A stretch of DNA of 25,928 nt from Bacillota bacterium (GCA_023399035.1 JAEWQX010000172.1:1-25928), one strand, 5' to 3'; shown: positions 1 through 8,060, numbered from the stretch's first letter. Program-made: numbers and translations. The notes: generated from the sequence alone by a model not told the origin.

Positions 1-654
1 ATGTCATTTTCATACGTAAAAGGAAGTGACTTATTAAAAGATATAAATTTAAATATCCCTACTGGAGTATATTTATCTATACTCGGTGAAAATGGGAGCT
101 GTAAAAGTACTCTTATCAAGCTTATACTCGGATTATTAAAACCAGACTGCGGCTCGATTGAACTCAGCACAAAAAAGATTTCTTATGTTCCTCAGAGGCT
201 TGATAATTTTAACGGAGAATTCCCAATAACAGTAAGAGAAGTTTTAACCTCTCATTCAAAGGCTATAAAAATAAAAGATTCAAATGCCATTTCTAATGTA
301 TTGGAAAAGGTTAATATGAGTGATTTTAAGAATAATTTAATCGGAAATCTATCTGGAGGCCAGCAGCAGAGAATTTTTATTGCAAGAGCTCTTCTTGGAA
401 ATCCTGATCTTATAATTCTTGATGAGCCTTCCACTGGAGTAGATGAAAAAAGTCAAAATGAAATATATCCTTTATTACAGGATTTAAATATAAATCATGG
501 AAAAACGATAATTTCTGTTGAACATAATACAAAAACAGCCTTAAAATATTCTACTCATATATTAAAGCTGGATAATGGTCATATGAAACTATATACAAAG
601 GATGAATTTGTTAAGTATTTAGAATATAAAAATTCTATATCAAATATAGTATAA
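1..654 (+). CDS. znuC: Zinc/manganese ABC transporter ATP-binding protein (ZnuC/AdcC-like), 5' partial
   Basis: Cytoplasmic ATPase that powers a metal-uptake ABC transporter. In the visible 217 residues the Walker A region is GENGSCKST (29-37), the Q-loop is at Q65, the signature LSGGQQQR is at 117-124, Walker B LIILDEP at 137-143 and the H-loop His at about 174. The family normally has roughly ten residues before the first visible strand (SFSY), so the ATG at base 1 is probably internal and the real start lies outside the window. The Walker A glycine before the lysine is Cys. From memory, Firmicute zinc-uptake ATPases such as B. subtilis AdcC also deviate here. The permease follows after 22 bases. 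Zinc is favoured over manganese by similarity only. The binding lipoprotein is not in view and may lie upstream. Confidence 0.85.
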   Translation: MSFSYVKGSDLLKDINLNIPTGVYLSILGENGSCKSTLIKLILGLLKPDCGSIELSTKKISYVPQRLDNFNGEFPITVREVLTSHSKAIKIKDSNAISNVLEKVNMSDFKNNLIGNLSGGQQQRIFIARALLGNPDLIILDEPSTGVDEKSQNEIYPLLQDLNINHGKTIISVEHNTKTALKYSTHILKLDNGHMKLYTKDEFVKYLEYKNSISNIV

Positions 655-676
655 ATTTAAGAAAGGTAATAATAAA

Positions 677-1477
677 ATGTTTGAATTAGGTTTTATGCAG
701 AACGCCTTTGCTGCTGGTTTTATAGTTTCAATTCTCTGTCCCTTTATTGGACTTTTTATTGTGCTTAGGCGTTATTCAATGATAGGTGATACTTTATCGC
801 ATTCATCATTTGCAGGTGTTGCAATTGGTCTTGTTTTAGGAACAAATCCTCTTCTAACAGCATTTATTTTTACAACACTATGTGCTATTGTCATTGAATA
901 TTTAAGAACATATTATAAAAAATATGCTGAGCTTGTAATGTCCATAGTACTTACATTAAGCTTAGGTATTGCAATCATATTAACAAGTAGCGGCAAGGCT
1001 ACTGCAAAAGTTGACTCATTTTTATTTGGAAGTATTTTAACTGTTACAGTTTCAGATATAATTTTAATAGGAATTGTAGGTGCAATATGCCTTATAACTC
1101 TTATATGTATATACAATAAACTTATATATGTTACTTTTGATGAAAATGGTGCAGAAACAGCTGGAATTAATGTTAAGCTAATTAACTATATATTCACTAT
1201 ACTTGTTGGTGCTACAATTTCATTATCAATAAGAGTAATGGGAATTCTTGTTGTTTCATCAATAATAGTAGTTCCTGTTGCAACTGCAATTCAGCTAAAA
1301 AAAGGATTTACAAAAACTCTTATATTTTCAATAGTCTTTGGTCTCATTGATGTTATGTCAGGATTAGTTCTTTCATACTATATGAATAGTGCTCCTGGAG
1401 GGACAATTGCCTTAACATCAGTAATAGTGTTAATAATAACATTAATTTCAAAAAGAATTATTGCTCCTGAGCAATAA
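677..1477 (+). CDS. znuB: Zinc/manganese ABC transporter permease (ZnuB/AdcB-like)
   Basis: Integral membrane permease of the ABC-3 family (ZnuB/AdcB/MntB type), forming the metal channel with the upstream ATPase. The 266 residues hold about eight hydrophobic segments and the family hallmarks: an N-terminal MIGDTLSHSSFAGVAIG stretch (residues 36-52), RVMGILVVSSIIVVPVA (about 187-203) and a C-terminal glycine/serine-rich segment. It starts with ATG behind AGAAAGG. It lies 22 bases after the ATPase stop, so the two are almost certainly one operon. A strong hairpin follows the stop. The substrate (Zn versus Mn) cannot be settled from the permease alone. The Fur-family regulator converging from the other side fits metal control. 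Confidence 0.9.
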   Translation: MFELGFMQNAFAAGFIVSILCPFIGLFIVLRRYSMIGDTLSHSSFAGVAIGLVLGTNPLLTAFIFTTLCAIVIEYLRTYYKKYAELVMSIVLTLSLGIAIILTSSGKATAKVDSFLFGSILTVTVSDIILIGIVGAICLITLICIYNKLIYVTFDENGAETAGINVKLINYIFTILVGATISLSIRVMGILVVSSIIVVPVATAIQLKKGFTKTLIFSIVFGLIDVMSGLVLSYYMNSAPGGTIALTSVIVLIITLISKRIIAPEQ

Positions 1478-1484
1478 AATAAAA

Positions 1485-1525
1485 CCCACTATAAATCACA
1501 AGTTTAACTTGAAATTTATAGTGGG
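1485..1525. terminator. Bidirectional terminator between znuB and the Fur-family gene
   Basis: A 12-bp perfect stem pairs 1485-1496 (CCCACTATAAAT) with 1514-1525 around a 17-base loop. A T-rich run follows on the plus strand, and an A-rich run before it becomes the U tract for the minus-strand gene. It therefore serves both convergent genes. Confidence 0.85.
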
Positions 1526-1542
1526 CTTGTTGTTTATATACT

Positions 1543-1971
1543 CTATTTTTTCTTTCTATTGTTTTTGCACTCCCTGCATACACCCTTCATTACAAGATCA
1601 TGCTCCGTAAGAGTAAATCCTGTTTCACTTTGTACTATTTCTTCTATCTGGCTCATTGGACAGGGAATATCTATTTCCTTATGACATACATCGCATCTTA
1701 AAAGATGTCTATGAGTCTTCTTTTTCAATTTATATGCAAACACTCCATCTGTAAGAGTAATCTTTTCTGTTATCTGCTTTTCTTCAAATAATTCTAATGT
1801 TCTGTAAACTGTACTTAAATTAATATTTATGCTCTTTTCTCTGGATATCAAATATATTTTTTCAGCAGAAAGGCTATTTTCAGCACTTTTTAGTATATCT
1901 AATATTTCTATTCTTCCTTTTGTTACTTTTATATTTTTTGACTTAAGAAACTCCTGTGATTCCACTTTCAT
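1543..1971 (-). CDS. Fur-family metal-responsive transcriptional regulator (Zur/PerR/Fur type)
   Basis: DNA-binding repressor of the Fur superfamily, about 142 residues. The winged-helix part carries the recognition helix LSTVYRTLELF. The dimerisation part has the metal signature HRH followed by CDVC, and a C-terminal CREC pair, the two CxxC pairs of the structural zinc site. Start choice: the ATG at 1971 is preceded closely by AGGGG (spacing only 2-3). An in-frame TTG at 1983 lies upstream with no ribosome binding site, so ATG is preferred but not certain. It faces the zinc-type ABC operon and sits 54 bases after mntP on the same strand, so it may be co-transcribed with mntP and may control one or both. 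A -10-like TATAAT lies at 1999-2004 (minus). Whether it is Zur, PerR or Fur cannot be told from sequence alone. Confidence 0.88.
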   Translation of the reverse strand: MKVESQEFLKSKNIKVTKGRIEILDILKSAENSLSAEKIYLISREKSININLSTVYRTLELFEEKQITEKITLTDGVFAYKLKKKTHRHLLRCDVCHKEIDIPCPMSQIEEIVQSETGFTLTEHDLVMKGVCRECKNNRKKK

Positions 1972-2025
1972 ATCCCCTAACAATTAAATATTAACTATAT
2001 TATAACATAAATATAGACAAATATT

Positions 2026-2577
2026 TTAAAAGAAGATCACTTTTAAGCCAAAAAGGATTAGTGCAATTCCACCTAAAAAATCTGCATATTTACTTACAAA
2101 CCTTACCTTCTGTATATATTTACATATAAAAAAAGCAACTGTAGATAAAAATAAAGTTATCAATCCAATTAATATGGAATTTACGCTAAGTAAAGGTATA
2201 CTATTCAACTTACAAAATGTAGTGAATCCAATTACAAGAGCATCTATGCTTACTGATATACCTAAAATTATACATGTACTGTCCTTAATAAGAAGATCAC
2301 TTTCCTTTTCCTTTAATCCGTCAATTATCATTACTATTCCCACCATACACATCACTATTCCTCCGGCTATACTCGGAATACTTGTGATATATACATCAAA
2401 AAGGTGTCCTGCCACCCCTCCGAGAAACGTAAAGAGAAACTGAAAAAATGCAAATGATAAGACAAACTTAATTTTATTCCTTCTTTTTAATATCGGATTT
2501 AATCCAACACCTACGGATACCCCAAAAGCATCCATTGCCAATGCTATTCCTATAATGACAATATAATATATACTCAT
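2026..2577 (-). CDS. mntP: MntP-type manganese efflux pump
   Basis: Small inner-membrane exporter of the MntP (formerly DUF204/YebN/YtaF) family that expels Mn(II). The 183 residues form about six hydrophobic segments with the two family repeats, each centred on an acidic motif: AMDAFGVS at residues 14-21 and SIDALVIG at about 110-117. The start ATG is preceded by AAGGAG with good spacing. In proteobacteria mntP is often under a yybP-ykoY Mn riboswitch. I looked upstream on the minus strand and did not find that consensus. A Fur-family gene follows on the same strand, which fits metal homeostasis. Confidence 0.88.
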   Translation of the reverse strand: MSIYYIVIIGIALAMDAFGVSVGVGLNPILKRRNKIKFVLSFAFFQFLFTFLGGVAGHLFDVYITSIPSIAGGIVMCMVGIVMIIDGLKEKESDLLIKDSTCIILGISVSIDALVIGFTTFCKLNSIPLLSVNSILIGLITLFLSTVAFFICKYIQKVRFVSKYADFLGGIALILFGLKVIFF

Positions 2578-3020
2578 CTTTTACTCCTTAATTTATTGCT
2601 CTCTACTAAGTAATTAATTAATTTACAATAACTTGAATAATCTTAAAAATTTTCAATTAACAGCCAACCGTTAAGTCATGCGTTAACCGTAGTAAATATC
2701 ACTTATTTAATTAATATTATCCATAAGTTCTATTAATGCACTAAAGACTATATATTGTTATAGAAATAATTTTACAATGATATATTATACTATTCACTTT
2801 ATTATGAAATAATAATCTTTTTTATTATTAATACTATTTTAAAGCTTTTCATTTTAATATATTTTATTATTTTTTGTACTACTTATTATACATATTTATT
2901 TTTTGTCAAAAAGTCTTTATTTAATTGTTATTTTATTGTATATTAGTAAATAGAGTATTATTTTTATAAAACAGTATACTATATTTAAAATTATAGTGTA
3001 ACAAATAAGGAGGACGTTTA
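2578..3020. other. 443-bp divergent intergenic region (mntP / PPi-PFK)
   Basis: Almost pure A/T with no convincing ORF. A small GC-rich island at 2661-2690 contains ACCGTTAA (2667-2674) and TTAACCGT (2683-2690), an imperfect inverted repeat (7 of 8) with an 8-base gap, a possible operator. For the plus-strand gene a weak promoter candidate is TTGTCA (2903-2908), 17 bases, TGTTAT (2926-2931). AGGAGG (3010-3015) is the ribosome binding site of the next gene. No riboswitch was recognised. Confidence 0.4.
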
Positions 3021-4235
3021 ATGTCAAATTGTATAATAGCCCAGTCTGGAGGCCCAACTTCTGTAATTAATTCTAGTGTTGTAGGTCTTATACACGCTAA
3101 TAAAGAACTTATGGCATTCGATAAAGTTTATGGAGGATTAAACGGAATTGAAGGTATATTAAATAGAAACATAATTGATCTTTCTTCAAAATCTGATGAA
3201 GAAATAAATACTTTTAGATTCACGCCATCTTCTGGATTAGGTTCATGCAGATATAAATTAAAGGATGCTGATACATGTGCAGATGAATATAATAACTTAA
3301 TGAGCATTCTTAAAGAATATGATATAAAAGCTTTCTTTTATGTTGGTGGAAATGACTCTATGGATACTACTGCAAAACTTGCAAGATATGCAGAACTTAA
3401 TAATATAGATATTAAGTTTATTGGTATACCAAAAACTATTGATAATGATTTAAAATATATTGATCACACACCTGGTTTTGGAAGTGCAGCAAAATTTATC
3501 GGAACTACTGCTCTTGAAACATACCTTGATGCATCAGTATATATTAATAATGGAATTTTCATTTTAGAAACTATGGGAAGAGATACTGGATGGCTTGCGG
3601 CTTCAGCATGTACTGCAAAATTAAATAATAAACCAGTTGCTGATTTCATATATCTTCCTGAAGTTGCTTTTGATAAAGATAAATTTTTAAGAGATGTTAA
3701 GAAACGTTTTGAAGAAAATAACAAAGTGTACATAATAGCTTCTGAAGGATTAAGAGATAAAGACGGTAATTTTGTATCTGAATTCAAATGTGTATCTCAA
3801 GATAACTTTGGTCATACTCAGCTTGGTGGTGTTTCAGGATATTTAAGAAACCTTATTCTAGATAGCGGAATAACAACAAGAGTTAAAGCATTGGAACTTG
3901 GAATACTTCAAAGATGTGCAATGCACTGTGCTTCTGATACAGATTTAAATGAAGCTTATGCAGTAGGTGAAATGGCACTAAGATATGCTTATGAAGGTGA
4001 AACTGGTAAAATGGTAACAATAAAAAGAGAGTCAAATTCTCCTTACAAAGTATCATATTCATTAGTAGATGCAGATAAAATTGCAAATAATGTAAGATAC
4101 TTCCCTACTGAGTGGATAAACGAAGAAGGAAACTTTGTTACAGAGGAAGCTTTCTCATACTTTGAACCACTTATAGGCGGAACACCTGTACTTAACTGTG
4201 AAGGAAACCTTCCTAAATACAAAGTATTTAATTAG
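3021..4235 (+). CDS. pfp: Diphosphate-dependent (PPi) 6-phosphofructokinase
   Basis: Cytoplasmic glycolytic enzyme phosphorylating fructose 6-phosphate to fructose 1,6-bisphosphate. The 404 residues start AQSGGPTSVINSS, giving the phosphate-binding glycine loop. The phosphoryl-donor loop is GGNDS (109-113), with Asp where ATP-dependent enzymes have Gly. The catalytic motif is PKTIDND (137-143), with Lys where ATP enzymes have Gly. That D/K pair is the established mark of PPi-dependent enzymes. METMGRDTGW-type and EGL motifs follow. The length is greater than the roughly 320 residues of ATP-type PfkA and fits the PPi class. The start ATG has a perfect AGGAGG. It is a monocistronic unit closed by a hairpin. 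PPi use is inferred from the two residues and not proven. Confidence 0.9.
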   Translation: MSNCIIAQSGGPTSVINSSVVGLIHANKELMAFDKVYGGLNGIEGILNRNIIDLSSKSDEEINTFRFTPSSGLGSCRYKLKDADTCADEYNNLMSILKEYDIKAFFYVGGNDSMDTTAKLARYAELNNIDIKFIGIPKTIDNDLKYIDHTPGFGSAAKFIGTTALETYLDASVYINNGIFILETMGRDTGWLAASACTAKLNNKPVADFIYLPEVAFDKDKFLRDVKKRFEENNKVYIIASEGLRDKDGNFVSEFKCVSQDNFGHTQLGGVSGYLRNLILDSGITTRVKALELGILQRCAMHCASDTDLNEAYAVGEMALRYAYEGETGKMVTIKRESNSPYKVSYSLVDADKIANNVRYFPTEWINEEGNFVTEEAFSYFEPLIGGTPVLNCEGNLPKYKVFN

Positions 4236-4255
4236 TTGAGATCTATAAGTACTGT

Positions 4256-4290
4256 AAAAATGGATGCATAAATTTAATGCATCCATTTTT
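4256..4290. terminator. Bidirectional terminator after the phosphofructokinase
   Basis: Perfect 9-bp stem TGGATGCAT (4261-4269) with 4277-4285 and a 7-base loop. It has AAAAA on its left and TTTTT on its right, so it can end both the plus-strand phosphofructokinase transcript and the convergent minus-strand aminotransferase transcript. Confidence 0.9.
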
Positions 4291-4298
4291 AATTACCT

Positions 4299-5609
4299 TT
4301 ATTTTTTACGATTATCTTTACATATATCCTCTATAACATTTAAAAATGTATCTACTTCATCAAGCGAATTATATATTGCAAAGCTTATTCTAATCATTCC
4401 AGGCATTTTCTCATTTGAGTCATATAAAAACAACCCTGCTTCTTTCTCAGTCACATTCATAAGTCTTCTGCAGTATGGATGAGCACAAAACCATCCGTGC
4501 CTTACTGATATTCCGTTTTTCTTTGCTAATATTTCTGCCACATCACGATGATACATTTTATCTACATTAAATGTTGCAATTCCTAATCTGTCATTAATAT
4601 TATCCATATCCCCATAATTGATTATTCCAGGAATGCTCTTAAGTCCATTCAAAGTATGACTTAGTAGAAGTTTTTCATGCTCTTCTATATAATCATATCC
4701 TATTGTATTCATAAAACTTAATGAATTAATTAATGACATTACACCAAAGAAATTAGGCGTTCCTGCTTCTTCTTTGTCAGGAGGTGGAAGATAAAACACT
4801 TTTTCATCTAAAACAAGATCCACAGTGCCTCCTCCGGCATAATCCGGATCTGTTTTTTCAAATTCTTCTTTAAGTCCTATTATTACACCTACGCCAAAAG
4901 GAGAATATATCTTATGAGATGAAAATACTAAAAAATCAATATCTTCGGCTTCTGTTTCTCCACTTATTTCTACTTTTTTATGGGGTATGAGCTGAGCTGC
5001 ATCTATTATTAATTTAGCATCATATTCATGAACTATTCTAGCTATCTTATGAATATCATTAACATAGCCAGTTACATTTGAAGCCCCCGTAAGAGATACA
5101 TATTTTACTTTTCCTAAATTATTTTTTAGTTTTTTTTCTAATTCATCAATTTTAAGACGCCCTTGGTCGTCAACTTCAATATAATCAACCTTTCCCCTGT
5201 TCCTCCAGGGTAAATCATTTGAGTGATGCTCCATTCTTGAAGATATTACTACTTCATCATCATTTTCCTTTAAAAGAGTTTTTGCCAATTTATTTATTCC
5301 TTCAGTCGTATTATTCACGTATATTACAATATATTTATCTTTATCCCTAACGTTAAAGAAATCCATTATAAACTCTTTTGATGCATGATATAAATCTGTA
5401 GTTATCTGTGCCTTCTGCCCTGTCCCTCTTCCTATTGAAGCATAACTGCTTCCTAATCTATATATACAGTCAATACAAGATTTTATAGGTGGAGTTGTAG
5501 CCGCATTATCAAAATTTATACCTTCTATGCAACGTCCTTCAGAATTGCAAATTTTTTCATCAAGTCCAATAAATAAATCTCTGATGTTTTTTTTATTATT
5601 TATCCTCAT
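4299..5609 (-). CDS. Class V aminotransferase, SufS/CsdA-like cysteine desulfurase family
   Basis: PLP-dependent fold type I enzyme of 436 residues. N-terminal FDNAATTPP, substrate/PLP-binding EHHSN (about 127-131), the PLP-interacting Asp in IIDAAQ (D203), and the Schiff-base lysine in SSHK (K233) are all present. A cysteine sits in the active-site loop position (RHGWFCAHP, C375), as in SufS-type desulfurases, so sulfur mobilisation from cysteine is plausible. No sufC/B/D or iscU genes flank it, so its partner is unknown, and a selenocysteine lyase or other class V activity is possible. Start: ATG at 5609 has GGAGG nine bases upstream. Open frame extends to 5660 but without a ribosome site. 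A terminator follows. Confidence 0.85.
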   Translation of the reverse strand: MRINNKKNIRDLFIGLDEKICNSEGRCIEGINFDNAATTPPIKSCIDCIYRLGSSYASIGRGTGQKAQITTDLYHASKEFIMDFFNVRDKDKYIVIYVNNTTEGINKLAKTLLKENDDEVVISSRMEHHSNDLPWRNRGKVDYIEVDDQGRLKIDELEKKLKNNLGKVKYVSLTGASNVTGYVNDIHKIARIVHEYDAKLIIDAAQLIPHKKVEISGETEAEDIDFLVFSSHKIYSPFGVGVIIGLKEEFEKTDPDYAGGGTVDLVLDEKVFYLPPPDKEEAGTPNFFGVMSLINSLSFMNTIGYDYIEEHEKLLLSHTLNGLKSIPGIINYGDMDNINDRLGIATFNVDKMYHRDVAEILAKKNGISVRHGWFCAHPYCRRLMNVTEKEAGLFLYDSNEKMPGMIRISFAIYNSLDEVDTFLNVIEDICKDNRKK

Positions 5610-5693
5610 AATGCATCTCCTCCAATTACATAGTATTCCACCATAAGATTTATTGTGCATGTACTATATATGTTCGTAAATTCATATTAATAG

Positions 5694-5711
5694 AAGTAGC
5701 AGCAACTACTT
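5694..5711. repeat. Short inverted repeat upstream of the acidic protein gene
   Basis: AAGTAG (5694-5699) and CTACTT (5706-5711) form a 6-bp stem with a 6-base loop, extendable to 8 bp with one wobble, about 40 bases before the ATG at 5751. It could be an operator or a leader hairpin. CATATT-type sequences around it resemble sporulation -10 elements, but no convincing -35 was seen. Confidence 0.3.
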
Positions 5712-5750
5712 TTATTCATATTTTTATATTTAATATAAGGAGGAAATTAT

Positions 5751-6218
5751 ATGAAACCAGATGAAAAATATATGTCTGAAGTAAAATTAAAAAACAACTT
5801 TAGATTTATACCACCATCATTTAACAGGAGTCTTTATATGGATGCTGATGAGAATTCTGATATTAATGAAGAAAATGAATCTTTAGATCTATATCCTAGT
5901 GAAACAAGTGAGGATCAGCTATACTGTTACTATAACAGCTTAGAAAACTGCAATAATAAACTGAAGAAAACAGAAAATTTAACAAGAAGTCCAGAAATAT
6001 TTGAAGTATTAAGAGGACTAGACCTTGATATTGATGAAGTTTCTGATTTAGATAACTTAAATTCACGCAATGACATTAATAAGGTATATGATTATATCAT
6101 TGCTAAGGACCCAGGTGTAAATGAAGCCCTTTCCTTATACGGAATACCTTCGCCAATAATAAAGGTAATTACAAAAAGACTAATCAAACTTTCTTTACTA
6201 TACAATAACAAAGAGTAG
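5751..6218 (+). CDS. Hypothetical acidic protein, partner of a DUF4397 protein
   Basis: I do not recognise this 155-residue protein. It has no signal peptide or membrane segment. The first third contains RFIPPSFNRSLYMD, then a strongly acidic, probably disordered stretch (about residues 31-58), a polar middle, and a C-terminal half predicted helical (FEVLRGLDLDIDEVSDLD, then ALSLYGIPSPIIKVITKRLIKLSLLYNN). The start ATG follows a clear AAGGAGG. The next gene begins 12 bases after its stop and that gene's ribosome site overlaps the stop codon, so the two are translationally linked. A role in spores or at the cell surface is possible given the partner, but nothing in the sequence proves it. Confidence 0.75.
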   Translation: MKPDEKYMSEVKLKNNFRFIPPSFNRSLYMDADENSDINEENESLDLYPSETSEDQLYCYYNSLENCNNKLKKTENLTRSPEIFEVLRGLDLDIDEVSDLDNLNSRNDINKVYDYIIAKDPGVNEALSLYGIPSPIIKVITKRLIKLSLLYNNKE

Positions 6219-6230
6219 GTGATTATTAAT

Positions 6231-6863
6231 ATGTTTTTATTTAGAAGTTCACTACCAAAGATCAAAGGATATGTGAGATTTATTCATGCTATTCCTGATG
6301 CTCCAAGTGTTGATATATACCTAGATGATAAAATTATATTTTCAGGATTATCATTTGGTAATGTTACAAATTATATTGAAGTAACACCCGAAACATACTC
6401 TGTTCAATTATTCAGAGCTGGAACTCATACTAAACCATTTATTAAAGAGCCACTTATTGTTACTCCAAACAGTATGTCTACTATAAATATCACATATGAA
6501 AATAATGAGATAGCATTCTTTTCAATAGATGACACACACACAAACTCTAATCCTCTATTATCATATGTACGATTCATAAATGTAGCTCCTTCAGCACCAT
6601 TGCTATCCCTAAGTCTACCTGATAACAGAGTGCTATTTAACGAGACATCTTATCTTGAAACAAATAATTACTACCCTATTTCACCCGGTATATATAATTT
6701 TATAGTCTCTACCTCAGATGGAAATTTCATCAAATATATCAGCAATGTAAAGCTGGATAAAAATTTATATATAACTATATACATGATAGGATTATATAGG
6801 AAAAATCCTCCTTTGGGATATATTCTTCTGCGTGATGACTTGAAAACTTCTAGAAAGTTGTAA
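6231..6863 (+). CDS. DUF4397 domain protein with two tandem half-repeats
   Basis: 210 residues of the DUF4397 family, a beta-sandwich domain of unknown function often found on surface or envelope proteins. Two repeats are visible: YVRFIHAIPDAPSVDIYL near the N-terminus and YVRFINVAPSAPLLSLSL near residue 105, each followed by a glycine/proline turn and a PETYSVQLFRAG / PGIYNFIVSTSDG strand. There is no signal peptide or anchor, so it is either cytoplasmic or exported by an unusual route such as spore-layer assembly. Start: the ATG at 6231 has AGGTG eight bases upstream. An in-frame GTG at 6219 lies inside that ribosome site and is rejected. It forms a two-gene unit with the acidic protein upstream. 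Confidence 0.85.
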   Translation: MFLFRSSLPKIKGYVRFIHAIPDAPSVDIYLDDKIIFSGLSFGNVTNYIEVTPETYSVQLFRAGTHTKPFIKEPLIVTPNSMSTINITYENNEIAFFSIDDTHTNSNPLLSYVRFINVAPSAPLLSLSLPDNRVLFNETSYLETNNYYPISPGIYNFIVSTSDGNFIKYISNVKLDKNLYITIYMIGLYRKNPPLGYILLRDDLKTSRKL

Positions 6864-6886
6864 ATTCAAATAAAAAATTAATAATT

Positions 6887-6922
6887 AAAGCTGATAATTT
6901 GAAAATACCATTTATCAGCTTT
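6887..6922 (+). terminator. Putative terminator after the DUF4397 gene
   Basis: Perfect 11-bp stem AAAGCTGATAA (6887-6897) with TTATCAGCTTT (6912-6922) and a 14-base loop. The T tail is short (part of the stem) before ATATATA, so termination may be moderate. Confidence 0.6.
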
Positions 6923-7029
6923 ATATATAATGTGTATATTTTACATATACCAACATATAACTATATTAACTATTAACGGCATATTCTTAATTAAGTCCAT
7001 TCATTGTCACACATGGAAATTTCAAATAG

Positions 7030-7635
7030 TTAGTATTCTATCATTGCCCTTATCTTTTTAAATAAAATCGGTCTTATTGTATCTATATCTGTAGGTTCCT
7101 TAAATATAATCGTTGTATAGCTTATACTTCCAACAAGCTCAATTATCATAAATAATGTCATTTCAGCTTCTTTTTTATTCATTCCTTCATTTATGAGATT
7201 ATTTATAAATATATCTAAAACTCTGTTTACATCATCATATTCCTTCGGATCCATTATAGCTTTTCTATATAATCCCCAAGAGATATTTTTATTTATAAGC
7301 TTTAAAATTGATTGATTATTTTCAAAAACACTAATAATATGATCAATAAAGATTAATGTCCTCTCCTTAAAATCTATAATCCCTAACTCATCTGTCTTTT
7401 CTAAACAATCTTTAATAATCTGATTGCTCTTTTTTAAAATTATTTTATTTAAAATATCATATTTATCTTTAAAATATAAATAGAAAGTTCCCTTTCCTAC
7501 TTTTGCTGTCTTAACTATATCATCTATAGATGTCTTTTCTATTCCTCTGCTTATAAAAAGATTGTATGCTGCTGATAGAAGTTCTTTTTCTTTCAATTCT
7601 TTTTTCATGGTAATATTCATTTTTCCATTTTCCAA
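7030..7635 (-). CDS. TetR/AcrR-family transcriptional regulator (TTG start)
   Basis: 201-residue one-component repressor. The N-terminal TetR helix-turn-helix is clear: LLSAAYNLFISRGIEKTS then IDDIVKTAKVGKGTFYLYF, about residues 19-57. The all-helical C-terminal ligand domain is divergent, so the effector is unknown. Start: a TTG at 7635 lies 7 bases after an ideal GGAGGTG (7643-7649, minus). The first in-frame ATG (7620) is 22 bases from that site, so TTG is the likely start. A 27-bp perfect palindrome with a TATAAT in one arm lies just upstream and is a likely autoregulatory operator. It is divergent from an ABC-F ATPase 425 bases away. No drug-efflux gene is adjacent, so the target beyond itself is unclear. 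Confidence 0.88.
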   Translation of the reverse strand: MENGKMNITMKKELKEKELLSAAYNLFISRGIEKTSIDDIVKTAKVGKGTFYLYFKDKYDILNKIILKKSNQIIKDCLEKTDELGIIDFKERTLIFIDHIISVFENNQSILKLINKNISWGLYRKAIMDPKEYDDVNRVLDIFINNLINEGMNKKEAEMTLFMIIELVGSISYTTIIFKEPTDIDTIRPILFKKIRAMIEY

Positions 7636-7663
7636 TACAAATCACCTCCAATATTACCTGTAA

Positions 7664-7690
7664 AAATTATAGTATTAATTACTATAATTT
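7664..7690. promoter_or_regulatory. Candidate TetR operator overlapping the regulator's -10
   Basis: Perfect 11-bp arms (AAATTATAGTA at 7664-7674 and TACTATAATTT at 7680-7690) around TTAAT. Read on the minus strand, the proximal arm contains TATAAT (7666-7671), placed so transcription would begin about ten bases before the ribosome site of the TetR gene. The position fits a self-repressing TetR operator. No second copy was found near the ABC-F gene. Confidence 0.6.
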
Positions 7691-8060
7691 AAAAATCAAC
7701 ATAGTAATATTTTAGTCATTTACTTTATAAATGTAAACTACTGCCTATAACTTGTCATGTATTATTAATATTCCTATAATAAAATGGTATAATTATTATA
7801 ATTGACAGCTAAAATTATTAATATTGCTTGCACTTATTTTGAGTAATATAGGTTGATAATATCTGTTTTTAGTAAAATAGTAAAATATATGATGTAAGAA
7901 GCTGAATACTTTCTTATATTGAAATATATTAATCTTATGACTAAATTTACAGAAATTAAATTATACATTTGTAAAGTTATGTGTTTAAACATGCATTTGA
8001 TATCATATTAGATTTTACATATGTTATTTTATATAAGAATAGAAAACTGGAGGATAAGAA
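7691..8060. other. Divergent intergenic region upstream of the ABC-F gene
   Basis: AT-rich, no ORF worth calling. It contains a 10-bp palindrome TGTTTAAACA (7982-7991) and a small TAAGAA/TTCTTA hairpin near 7896-7917. No antibiotic-type leader peptide or attenuator was identified. GGAGG lies just before the ATG at 8061. Confidence 0.3.

Noticed and set aside
2578..2760. Possible yybP-ykoY Mn riboswitch upstream of mntP
   Set aside because: Searched by eye on the minus strand; the conserved GGGGAGUA and CGUCA-type blocks are not there.
7982..7991. Palindrome TGTTTAAACA before the ABC-F gene as an operator
   Set aside because: Only 10 bp, AT-rich, no symmetrical extension and not related to the TetR palindrome.
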